From Myxococcales bacterium (GTDB lineage: Bacteria; Myxococcota_A; Polyangia; Haliangiales; Haliangiaceae), in the NCBI GenBank assembly GCA_016794525.1, contig JAEUJY010000085.1, forward strand, positions 28,397-92,396: 64,000 bases of DNA, read 5' to 3'. A program made the position numbers and the translations under genes. Shown here in pieces: positions 25,016-32,363 of the stretch. Below the pieces are notes generated by a model, which worked only from the letters and a program-made list of their open reading frames with translations, was not told the DNA's origin and ran no database searches. Positions within the stretch are counted from its first letter, which is position 1; each line of letters starts with the position of its first letter.

Positions 25016-25031
25016 TGGCCACCTGCTTGCA
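25016..25031 (+). promoter_or_regulatory. Sigma-54 (-24/-12) promoter 3
   Basis: TGGCCACCTGCTTGCA has GG and GC exactly 10 nt apart, with a full TTGCA -12 box and a partial -24 box (TGGC). The predicted start near 25042 leaves a 14-nt leader containing GGAGGT before the ATG at 25056. Confidence 0.65.
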
Positions 25032-25055
25032 ATGGAGTGGCGCCGGAGGTTTCGA

Positions 25056-25616
25056 ATGACTCGCACCACGACCACGTCCACGATCATGATCCTGTGCGCG
25101 GCGCTCGCCGCCGGCGGCGCCTGCAAGGGCAAGAAGGCCGACGACAAGAGCGGCGGCACCACCAGCGCCAAGGCCGGCACCAAGGGTGGTGCCGCGCCCA
25201 GCTACGCGGCGCTCACCGCCGATCCCGAACCGGCGGCGATCACGCCCGCCGACACCGCGCCGTTCGAGTCGGTGAAGTTCCGGCAGCTCGCCACGCGCGA
25301 CAAGAGCGGCTGGCCGACCTACGACGCGTACAACCTCGGCACCAAGGCGATCAAGTACATCGCGATCACCGGCTACGCCTACGACAAGGACGGCAAGCAG
25401 GTCGCGCGCAGCTCGCCGCCGCTGTCGTGGAACGGCGACATCGCGCCCGGCGCCAAGACCGACTGGGCGATCAAGCTCGACGACTGGGGCGAGAAGCCGA
25501 TCCCGGCCAGCGCGGTGACGTTCCAGGTGTGCTTCGACAGCATCAAGCGCGACGGCGACGCCGACTCGATCACCGAGATGTCGCGCTGCCCCCAGGACCG
25601 GCCGCTGGTCAAATAG
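25056..25616 (+). CDS. Lipoprotein of the sigma-54 regulon
   Basis: A 186-residue exported protein. MTRTTTTSTIMILCAALAAGGAC is a signal peptide with a slightly atypical lipobox ending GGAC, followed by a Lys/Asp/Gly/Ser spacer. The mature domain (FESVKFRQLATRDKSGWPTY, NLGTKAIKYIAITGYAYDKD, IAPGAKTDWAIKLDDWGEKP) resembles small immunoglobulin-like or FxLYD-type beta-sandwiches in periplasmic proteins. The function is unknown. GGAGGT at 25045-25050 supports this start. It converges with an ABC transporter gene. Confidence 0.65.
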   Translation: MTRTTTTSTIMILCAALAAGGACKGKKADDKSGGTTSAKAGTKGGAAPSYAALTADPEPAAITPADTAPFESVKFRQLATRDKSGWPTYDAYNLGTKAIKYIAITGYAYDKDGKQVARSSPPLSWNGDIAPGAKTDWAIKLDDWGEKPIPASAVTFQVCFDSIKRDGDADSITEMSRCPQDRPLVK

Positions 25617-25623
25617 CGCGCGC

Positions 25624-25641
25624 GAACTGACTGGTCAGTTC
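25624..25641. terminator. Bidirectional palindromic terminator between convergent genes
   Basis: GAACTGAC-TG-GTCAGTTC is a perfect 8-bp palindrome in the 30-nt gap between the convergent stops at 25616 and 25647. Direct GTCA repeats (GTCAGTCAGTCACTCAG) extend into the ABC gene end. It lacks a T-run, but the position suits a shared terminator. Confidence 0.5.
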
Positions 25642-25646
25642 GTCAG

Positions 25647-26264
25647 TCAGTCACTCAGCCGGCCGGCCACCAGGACCAGCTCGCGGCTCGCCACCTGCGC
25701 CCGCACCGCGGGATCGTGGGTGGCGATCAGCACGCCGGCGCCCGCCGCGGCGGCCGCCGCGAGCAGCGTCGCCATCGCGGCCAGCGCGCCGGCGTCGAGC
25801 CCGTTGTCGGGCTCGTCGAGCACCAGCGCCGGCGGCGCGCCGATCAGCGCCGCCGCCAGGCACGCGCGCCGGCGCTGCCCGAGCGACATCCGCTCGAAGC
25901 GGCGATCGGCGATCGGCTCGAGCTCGAGGGCCGCGTGCACGTCGGGCGGCACCGCCGCGCCGCCGCGCAGCCCGCCGACCAGGGCCCACAGCTCGGCGGC
26001 GGTGAGGTGGCCCGGCGGGTCGGCGCCCTCGGGCACGTAGCCGACGCGGCGCCGCGTCCCCGACGTCGCGCCGGCGATCGCCACCCAGCCGCGATCGATC
26101 GCCAGCGCGCCGGCGATCATCGCCAGCGTCGTCGACTTGCCGGCGCCGTTGCCGCCGACCAGCGCGACGATCTCGCCGGGGGCCACCGCGAACGCGACGT
26201 CGTCGACCACCCAGCGATCGCCGCGGCGCTTGCCCAGCCCGCGCACCTCGATCGCCGCGGTCAT
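25647..26264 (-). CDS. ABC transporter ATP-binding protein
   Basis: A 205-residue ATPase. Walker [11 protein letters not shown], the Q/G-loop region [14 protein letters not shown], an ABC signature written [15 protein letters not shown], Walker [13 protein letters not shown] and a switch histidine in IATHDPAV are present. The signature lacks the usual SGG (MSLGQRRR) but is within known variation. It powers the membrane partner encoded upstream, with which it overlaps by 4 nt (ATGA). This pairing is typical of a small two-component ABC-2-like exporter. The substrate is unknown. Confidence 0.9.
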   Translation of the reverse strand: MTAAIEVRGLGKRRGDRWVVDDVAFAVAPGEIVALVGGNGAGKSTTLAMIAGALAIDRGWVAIAGATSGTRRRVGYVPEGADPPGHLTAAELWALVGGLRGGAAVPPDVHAALELEPIADRRFERMSLGQRRRACLAAALIGAPPALVLDEPDNGLDAGALAAMATLLAAAAAAGAGVLIATHDPAVRAQVASRELVLVAGRLSD

Positions 26265-27367
26265 CGCGCGCGGCCTCCGACCGCGAGCGCGCCGCCGACC
26301 AGCACCACCGCGGCGACGCCGAGCAGCGACAGCATCCCGATCGCGATCACCGACGCCAGCGCCACGCCGCCGGCGCCGCCGGCCAGCGTCTGGCCCGGGT
26401 GCGGCGCCGCGATCGCCCGCCGCGCCACCGCGGTCATCGCCAGCCCGACGCCGCCGCCGACCACGATCGGCACCGCCGCGATCGCCGCGGCGTGCGCGGC
26501 CGGCGGCGCCGCGATCGCGATCGCCGCCGCGGCCACCACCGCGCCCAGCAGCGCGCCGGCGATCACCAGCACCAGCGTCCGCGCGCCGGCCACCGCGCCG
26601 CGCGACGTCGCCGCCGCCGCCACCCACGCCCGCAACCGCAGCTCGTCCTCGACGACGGCGGTGCCCACCGCGACCAGCCCGCACGCCACCGCGACCGCCG
26701 CGACCGCCGCGACCAGCGTCGCCGACGGCAGCGCCGCGACCGCCGCGCTCTCGACCATCGCCGCGCCCAGCGCCCCGCCCAGCACCGCCAGCCCCGCCGC
26801 GAACAGCACCGAGCCGCCGCGCCGGCGCACGATCGCGCGCGCGTGCACGCCGACCAGCGCCGCCACCGCGCCGGTCCACCGCGGCCGTCGCGGCGCGCGC
26901 ACCCAGCGCGCCATCGCCAGCGCGATCGCCAGCGACGCGATCGCCAGCCCGAGCCAGGTCAGCGCGCCGGTCGCGCCGCGCGCCGCGATCGCCACCGCGG
27001 CCCACGGCGCGTGGATCGCCAGCGCCGTCGCGACCCGCGCCGCCGCCTCGAGCCCGGGCGCGCCCGGCAGCGATCGCAGCAGGTCGAGCCCCGGCGCGCC
27101 GACGATCGCCCGCGCCGCCGGCGTCAGCAGCACCAGCCAGCCGCACGCCACCACCGCGATCAGCCGCGGCGCGCCCGCGGCCAGCGCCGCCACGTCGCGC
27201 GGCGCCAGGCCGTTGCCCCCGAACACCGCGCCGCCGACGATCGCCGCGCCCAGCCACGCCGGCATCGCGCGACCCAGCCCGGCGCGCCCCAGCGTCGTCA
27301 GCCACACCCGTCCCGCGCGGGTCCAGGCCCAGGCGGACGGCGCGGCGAGCTGCATCGGCGCGACCAT
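26261..27367 (-). CDS. ABC transporter membrane permease
   Basis: A 368-residue polytopic membrane protein, very rich in Ala, Val, Gly and Leu. About eight or more hydrophobic helices are visible, for example [69 protein letters not shown] and [20 protein letters not shown]. No family motif is recognised, but the 4-nt overlap with the ATPase gene shows it is the transport partner. A second in-frame ATG at 27355 is possible. It is divergent from obgE with 43 nt between the starts. Confidence 0.75.
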   Translation of the reverse strand: MVAPMQLAAPSAWAWTRAGRVWLTTLGRAGLGRAMPAWLGAAIVGGAVFGGNGLAPRDVAALAAGAPRLIAVVACGWLVLLTPAARAIVGAPGLDLLRSLPGAPGLEAAARVATALAIHAPWAAVAIAARGATGALTWLGLAIASLAIALAMARWVRAPRRPRWTGAVAALVGVHARAIVRRRGGSVLFAAGLAVLGGALGAAMVESAAVAALPSATLVAAVAAVAVACGLVAVGTAVVEDELRLRAWVAAAATSRGAVAGARTLVLVIAGALLGAVVAAAAIAIAAPPAAHAAAIAAVPIVVGGGVGLAMTAVARRAIAAPHPGQTLAGGAGGVALASVIAIGMLSLLGVAAVVLVGGALAVGGRAR

Positions 27368-27410
27368 ACAGCTTGACCCGCCCGGGCGCTGGCCCTATGT
27401 CTCCACCGCA

Positions 27411-28424
27411 GTGCACTTCATCGACGAGGCGACGATCCACGTGAAGGCCGGCGACGGCGGCAACGGCTCGTCGGCCATGCGGCGCGAGGACAACGTGCCG
27501 CTGGGCGGCCCGTCCGGCGGCGACGGCGGCGACGGCGCCAGCGTCGTCTTCAAGGCCGACGTCCAGCTCGGCTCGCTGCTCGACTTCCGCTACAAGCGCC
27601 ACTACAAGGGCGAGCGCGGCGAGCACGGCCGCCCCAAGGATCAGTACGGCGCCGCCGCCGAGGATCTGGTGCTGCGGGTGCCGGTCGGCACCGTGATCTA
27701 CGACGCCGACACCGGCGATCTGATCGCCGATCTCGCCGCCGACGGCGCCAGCGCGGTGGTGGCCCAGGGCGGCAAGGGCGGCCGCGGCAACATCCACTTC
27801 AAGACGCCGTGGAACCAGGCGCCGCGCACCTGCGAGCCGGGCACGCCGGGCCAGGAGCGCACGCTGCGCCTCGAGCTCAAGCTGCTCGCCGACGTCGGCC
27901 TGCTCGGCTACCCCAACGTCGGCAAGTCGACGTTCATCTCGCGGGTGTCGCGGGCCCGCCCCAAGATCGCCGACTACCCGTTCACGACGCTGGCGCCCAA
28001 CCTCGGCGTCGTGCGCCTGTCCGACGAGCGCACGCTGATCATCGCCGACATCCCCGGCCTGATCGAGGGCGCCGCCGAGGGCGCCGGGCTCGGCCACCAG
28101 TTCCTGCGCCACGTCGAGCGCTGCCGCGCGCTCCTGCACATCCTCGACGACACCTACACCGCCGGACCCGATCGCGAGCCGCTCAAAGACTTCGACGTCA
28201 TCAACGCCGAGCTGGCCCGCTACGCGCCGCACCTCGCCGACAAGCCGCAGCTGGTCGTGCTCAACAAGCTCGACGCCGGCACCACCCACGGCTCCGTCGA
28301 CGAGCTGGCCGCGCAGTTCGCGGCCCGCGGCATCACGCTGCACACGATGTCGGCCGCCACCGGCGAGGGCGTCGACGCGGTGATCGCGCGGCTGTGGGAC
28401 CTGGTCCATCCGCGGCCGGAGTGA
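27411..28424 (+). CDS. obgE: Obg/CgtA GTPase
   Basis: A 337-residue essential ribosome-associated GTPase for 50S assembly and stress or cell-cycle control. The glycine-rich Obg domain opens [20 protein letters not shown] and includes [14 protein letters not shown]. The G domain has G1 GYPNVGKST (166-174), switch [15 protein letters not shown]3 DIPGLIEGA and G4 NKLD. The GTG start at 27411 is fixed by the conserved Obg N-terminus. The C-terminal OCT domain of some homologues is missing, which is common. Confidence 0.96.
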   Translation: MHFIDEATIHVKAGDGGNGSSAMRREDNVPLGGPSGGDGGDGASVVFKADVQLGSLLDFRYKRHYKGERGEHGRPKDQYGAAAEDLVLRVPVGTVIYDADTGDLIADLAADGASAVVAQGGKGGRGNIHFKTPWNQAPRTCEPGTPGQERTLRLELKLLADVGLLGYPNVGKSTFISRVSRARPKIADYPFTTLAPNLGVVRLSDERTLIIADIPGLIEGAAEGAGLGHQFLRHVERCRALLHILDDTYTAGPDREPLKDFDVINAELARYAPHLADKPQLVVLNKLDAGTTHGSVDELAAQFAARGITLHTMSAATGEGVDAVIARLWDLVHPRPE

Positions 28425-28442
28425 TCGCGCTACCCTCGGGCC

Positions 28443-28835
28443 ATGGCGATCACCCGGGCCCAGTTCCTGCGACGCGTGCTGGGCGGCGCCGCCACGATCG
28501 GGCTGGCGCCGGTGATCGCGTGCGGCGGTGACGACGGCGGCCCGGCCGCGATCGACGCCCCCACCGTCGACACCCCGGTCGACGCGCCGCCCGACTGCGC
28601 GGCCAACGGGGCCCGCGGGCTGATCGCCCTCAACCACGGCCACACGCTGATGGTCGCGTCCGCCGACATCGCCGATCCCGCCGCGCGCACCTACGACATC
28701 ACCGGTGAGGCCACCCACGGCCACACCGTGATGCTCACCGCAGCCGACTTCGCCGAGCTCGCGGCCAACCGCCCGGTCACGGTCACCTCGAGCGCGGTCG
28801 GCCACAGCCACGTCGTCACGGTGACCTGCGGGTGA
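28443..28835 (+). CDS. Small His-rich exported protein (Tat-like lipoprotein)
   Basis: A 130-residue protein. The N-terminus TRAQFLRRVLGGAATIGL with twin Arg and a following VIACGGDD lipobox suggests export by Tat with lipidation. A short Asp-Ala-Pro linker leads to a domain with three His-X-His clusters (NHGHTLMVASADI, THGHTVMLTAADF, GHSHVVTVTC), which could bind copper, zinc or nickel. The family is unknown to me. The gene follows obgE by 18 nt on the same strand and may be read from the same message. Confidence 0.6.
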   Translation: MAITRAQFLRRVLGGAATIGLAPVIACGGDDGGPAAIDAPTVDTPVDAPPDCAANGARGLIALNHGHTLMVASADIADPAARTYDITGEATHGHTVMLTAADFAELAANRPVTVTSSAVGHSHVVTVTCG

Positions 28836-28847
28836 GCGGCACCGCGG

Positions 28848-28871
28848 TCCCGACAAAATTCATCGGGATTT
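28848..28871 (+). terminator. Weak stem-loop with T-run
   Basis: TCCCGA-caaaattca-TCGGGA is followed by TTTC, 13 nt after the stop at 28835. The stem is short but it is the only terminator-like element before the next operon. Confidence 0.4.
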
Positions 28872-28920
28872 CAGACTTCTGCAAGATCGTGACGACGGTC
28901 AAGGACGGACCCGCGGCAGT

Positions 28921-28949
28921 TTGATCCGCTCCCTGGGGGGTGTTACAAC
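28921..28949 (+). promoter_or_regulatory. Candidate sigma-70-type promoter of the Glt-like operon
   Basis: TTGATC (28921-28926) and TACAAC (28944-28949) are separated by 17 nt, each matching four of six consensus bases. The region is AT-richer than its surroundings and lies about 70 nt before the ATG at 29022, the first gene of a seven-gene operon. Confidence 0.5.
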
Positions 28950-29021
28950 TGCTCTATTCCACTCGAATTTGGCCGACCCGTCCCTCGGCCATCGTGGACC
29001 GGTTCGCCGGTGCGGAGCCCC

Positions 29022-29909
29022 ATGCGTCAAACCCAGATCTCCCGCCGCGGTCTCGACCGCACCTCCGTGACTGTCCTCGCGCTGGCGCTCGCCGCTGGCT
29101 CCGTCGCAGCGCAGCCTGGTGCGACCCCGACCGGCTCGACGACGACGCCCAAGCCGCCGACCGCTCCGCTGCCCACCGCGACCGGCACGCCGCCCACGGG
29201 CACCCCCGCGACGGGCACGCCGACCACCGGCGCGCCGACCACCGGCACCCCGGCGACGGGCACGCCGCCGACCGGCACCCCCGCGACGGGCACGCCGCCC
29301 ACGGGCACGCCCACGCCGGGCGGCGCGACGCCGACCGACCCCACCGATCCCAACCAGACCGCGACCGCCGACACCGTCGACCCCGAGTCGATGCCGGTCA
29401 ACCTGCGGCTGCGCCGCCTCGAGCAGCGCGTCCAGGCGCTCAAGGAGCGGGCGTGGCGCGCCAAGGCCCGCACGACCCAGCTCAAGGAGGCCGTCATCGG
29501 CGGCGGCGTCGGCGCCCAGGCCACGCTGGTCCACGAGAACAAGATGGGCAGCTCGTTCCGGCTGATCCGCCTGGTCTACGCCCTCGACGGCACCCAGGTG
29601 TTCGCCCGCTCCGAGGACACCAGCCCGAACCTCTACAAGACCAAGTCGTTCGACATCCTCACCGGCCCGATCTCGCCGGGCAGCCACTCGATCAGCGCGC
29701 TCGCGGTGTACCGCGGCCACGGCTACGGCGTGTTCAAGTACCTCAACAAGTACACGTTCACCGTCCGCGCCAGCCACACCTTCACCGCCGCCGAGGGCAA
29801 GGCCACCCGCATCGAGGCGTCGGGCTTCGAGAAGGGCGGCCGCACGACGCCGCTCGAGAAGCGCCCCGCGATCGACTTCAAGGTGACCGCCGGGACCGGG
29901 GAGAAGTAA
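29022..29909 (+). CDS. Exported Pro/Thr/Gly-repeat protein, first gene of the Glt-like operon
   Basis: A 295-residue secreted or periplasmic protein. After the signal peptide (VTVLALALAAGSVAA) comes a tract of TGTP/ATGTP repeats, about 60 residues long. A short coiled coil follows (LRLRRLEQRVQALKERAWRA). The C-terminal domain reads MGSSFRLIRLVYALDGTQVF, ISPGSHSISALAVYRGHGYG, FKYLNKYTFTVRASHTF, a beta-sandwich. Proteins with this layout in myxobacteria are often mislabelled as dihydrolipoamide acetyltransferases because of the Pro-rich tract (recalled, unverified); no lipoyl domain is visible here. The ATG at 29022 has GGAG upstream. It is 3 nt from the next gene, so it belongs to that operon. 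Confidence 0.7.
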   Translation: MRQTQISRRGLDRTSVTVLALALAAGSVAAQPGATPTGSTTTPKPPTAPLPTATGTPPTGTPATGTPTTGAPTTGTPATGTPPTGTPATGTPPTGTPTPGGATPTDPTDPNQTATADTVDPESMPVNLRLRRLEQRVQALKERAWRAKARTTQLKEAVIGGGVGAQATLVHENKMGSSFRLIRLVYALDGTQVFARSEDTSPNLYKTKSFDILTGPISPGSHSISALAVYRGHGYGVFKYLNKYTFTVRASHTFTAAEGKATRIEASGFEKGGRTTPLEKRPAIDFKVTAGTGEK

Positions 29910-29912
29910 GCC

Positions 29913-32363
29913 ATGGCGTCCGGTTCGCGCACCGCGCTCGCCGCGGTGCTCATGTCATGCGCCGCCGGGGCGATGGCCCCGGCGCGCGCCGACGTGCTCG
30001 ACGACATCGGCAAGAAGCTGGTGACCGTCGAGGGCGAGGCCCGCGAGCTCGGCAGCGGCATCAAGAAGCCGACCGGCCAGCCCAAGAAGGACGACGTCAT
30101 GTCGCGCCGGCTGATCGACGCCCAGGTGGCGTTCGGCGTCGGCAACTTCGACAACGCCGCGCTCCTGCTCTACGACTACGTCGCGCAGGCCACCCGCGGC
30201 CGCGACTACGACACCGCGCTCTACTACCTCGGCGAGTCGCTGTTCCAGAAGAAGGACCGCGTCGCCTCGCGCACCTACTTCACCCAGCTGGTGAAGGAGC
30301 TGCCGTCGAGCAAGTACTACCAGCAGTCGCTCGAGCGGCTGATCGAGCTGTCGCTGATCCTCGGCGACACCGACGGCGTCGACGCCTGGCTCGCCGACCT
30401 CGATCGCGTGCCGTCCGACAAGCGCCGGCCGTCGGTGCCCTACGTCCGCGGCAAGTACGCGTTCGCGCAGAACGACTTCGCCGGCGCCGAGACCTGGTTC
30501 AAGCAGGTCCCCGCCGACTCCGAGTACGGCTTCCAGGCCCAGTACTACCTGGGCACCTCGTACGTCGGCATGAAGGAGCTCGGCAAGGCCACCCAGGCCA
30601 TGGCCGCGCTGCTCGATCGCGAGCCCAAGACCGACGACGACGCCCGGGTCAAGGAGCTGGCGCAGCTGGCGCTGGGCCGCCTGTACTACGAGCGCGATCA
30701 GCCGACCAAGGCGATCGACAGCTACCTCCTGATCGACCGCAAGAGCGACCTGTTCCCCGACGCGCTCTACGAGGTCGCGTGGGTCTACGTGAAGTCGCAG
30801 CAGTACGACAAGGCGCTGCGCGCCCTCGAGCTGCTGGCGCTGGCCGACCCGACCTCGCAGCGCCTGCCGACGGTGCGGATCCTCGAGGGCAACCTGCGCA
30901 TCCGCAAGGCCCAGGGCATCCACGAGAAGGTGCTGGCCGGCCTCGACACCGGCAGCGCCAGCGGCACCGAGGAGTACGACAAGGCGACGCGGCTGTTCGG
31001 CGAGACCCACGACCTGTACGCGCCGCCGCACGACGAGCTGGCCAAGATCATCGCCGCCAACGAGGACCCGCAGGCGTTCCTGGCGCAGATCACCGGCCGC
31101 GCGTCGGAGACGTTCCACACCAACTCGACGATGCCGGAGATCGCCGCGGCGTGGATCCGCGACGAGCCCAACGTCAACCGGGTGATGACCGTCGAGACCG
31201 ACCTCGGCGACATCCAGGACGAGATCAACGAGGCCGAGCGGACGATCCAGCGGCTCGACGCCGTCCTCGGCTCGGCCAACCGGGTCAACATCTTCCCGTC
31301 GCTGGCCACCAAGCGCTCGCGCTCGACCGAGCTGCTCGAGGATCTGCTCGGCATGCGCGAGAAGCTGGCCGACGAGGAGTACCGGCTGGCCCAGCAGGGC
31401 AACGCCAACGCCCAGCTGGCCGCGGTCGATCCGCTGACCCAGCGCCGGCGCGCGCTGGTCGCGCAGTGGAAGGCGATGCCCGACGCCGCGATCAGCTACG
31501 GCCAGCGGGTCGAGAAGGCCCAGGGCCAGTTCGACGAGGTCGATCGCCAGCTGGCCGAGGTGCTGGTCACGATCGACACCACCCAGGCCACGGTCGTCGC
31601 CCTCGACAAGTTCGTCAAGGAGTCGCCCGAGCCGGCGGACCCCGCCGCCAAGAAGGCGTGGATCGCGCAGAAGCTCGACGCCCAGAAGGTGATCGCCGAG
31701 CTCAACATCGAGATGGCCGAGATGCACCAGGAGCTCGACGGCATCCGCCGCGAGGTCGTGCTGGGCCGCGACGAGGCCGGCAGCGGCGACGAGGTGTCGC
31801 TGCGCGCCCGGACGCTGCGCGATCAGCTGCGCGCGGCCTACGCCGACGAGCACCGCGCGGTGGCGCGGCTGACGCTCGCCGACGCCAAGCGCGGCGGCAA
31901 GATCGGCGACCTGATCCGCCGCTCCGACACCGCGATGGGGCAGCTCGACACCGTCAACGACACGATCGATCAGATCGTCGAGGTGGCGCTGACCGAGGTC
32001 AAGGACACGCTGACCTACGAGAAGGCCGAGCTGGCGTCGTACCGCCGCGAGTTCCTGCTCTACGAGGCGGAGTCGCGCGCGCTCGGCGGCACCGTGCTCG
32101 GCAACGCGTTCCGCGACGTCAAGGCCAAGTTCTACGACGTGCTGGTGCGCTCCGACGTCGGCGTCGTCGACGTCGGCTGGTCGCAGAAGGAAGAGTCCGA
32201 CGAGGATCTGTCGCGGCTCAACGTCGAGAAGCAGCGCGAGATCAAGCAGCTCCGCGACGAGTTCGCCGACCTGATCCGCGAGGCCAAGGAGGACGCGCCG
32301 CCGCCGCCAGCCCCCGAGCCGACCCCGCCGCCCGATGGCGCCACGCCGGGAGGTCTGCCGTGA
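29913..32363 (+). CDS. Exported TPR / coiled-coil protein of the Glt-like operon
   Basis: An 816-residue periplasmic protein. A signal peptide (ALAAVLMSCAAGAMAPARA) is followed by TPR-like helices: QVAFGVGNFDNAALLLYDYV, YDTALYYLGESLFQKKD, YFTQLVKELPSSKYYQQSLE and PDALYEVAWVYVKSQQYDKA. The second half is mostly long coiled-coil (DIQDEINEAERTIQRLDAVL, KAQGQFDEVDRQLAEVLV), ending in a Pro-rich tail. It is likely a scaffold that spans the periplasm, as AgmU/AglT-type proteins do in Myxococcus. Neither orthology nor its place in the complex can be proved here. Its stop overlaps the next start (GTGA). Confidence 0.75.
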   Translation: MASGSRTALAAVLMSCAAGAMAPARADVLDDIGKKLVTVEGEARELGSGIKKPTGQPKKDDVMSRRLIDAQVAFGVGNFDNAALLLYDYVAQATRGRDYDTALYYLGESLFQKKDRVASRTYFTQLVKELPSSKYYQQSLERLIELSLILGDTDGVDAWLADLDRVPSDKRRPSVPYVRGKYAFAQNDFAGAETWFKQVPADSEYGFQAQYYLGTSYVGMKELGKATQAMAALLDREPKTDDDARVKELAQLALGRLYYERDQPTKAIDSYLLIDRKSDLFPDALYEVAWVYVKSQQYDKALRALELLALADPTSQRLPTVRILEGNLRIRKAQGIHEKVLAGLDTGSASGTEEYDKATRLFGETHDLYAPPHDELAKIIAANEDPQAFLAQITGRASETFHTNSTMPEIAAAWIRDEPNVNRVMTVETDLGDIQDEINEAERTIQRLDAVLGSANRVNIFPSLATKRSRSTELLEDLLGMREKLADEEYRLAQQGNANAQLAAVDPLTQRRRALVAQWKAMPDAAISYGQRVEKAQGQFDEVDRQLAEVLVTIDTTQATVVALDKFVKESPEPADPAAKKAWIAQKLDAQKVIAELNIEMAEMHQELDGIRREVVLGRDEAGSGDEVSLRARTLRDQLRAAYADEHRAVARLTLADAKRGGKIGDLIRRSDTAMGQLDTVNDTIDQIVEVALTEVKDTLTYEKAELASYRREFLLYEAESRALGGTVLGNAFRDVKAKFYDVLVRSDVGVVDVGWSQKEESDEDLSRLNVEKQREIKQLRDEFADLIREAKEDAPPPPAPEPTPPPDGATPGGLP

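Noticed and set aside
29022..29909. Dihydrolipoamide acetyltransferase label for the Pro-repeat protein
   Set aside because: No lipoyl-Lys domain and no acetyltransferase motif (HxxxDG) are visible. Only the Pro/Ala-rich tract resembles E2 linkers.
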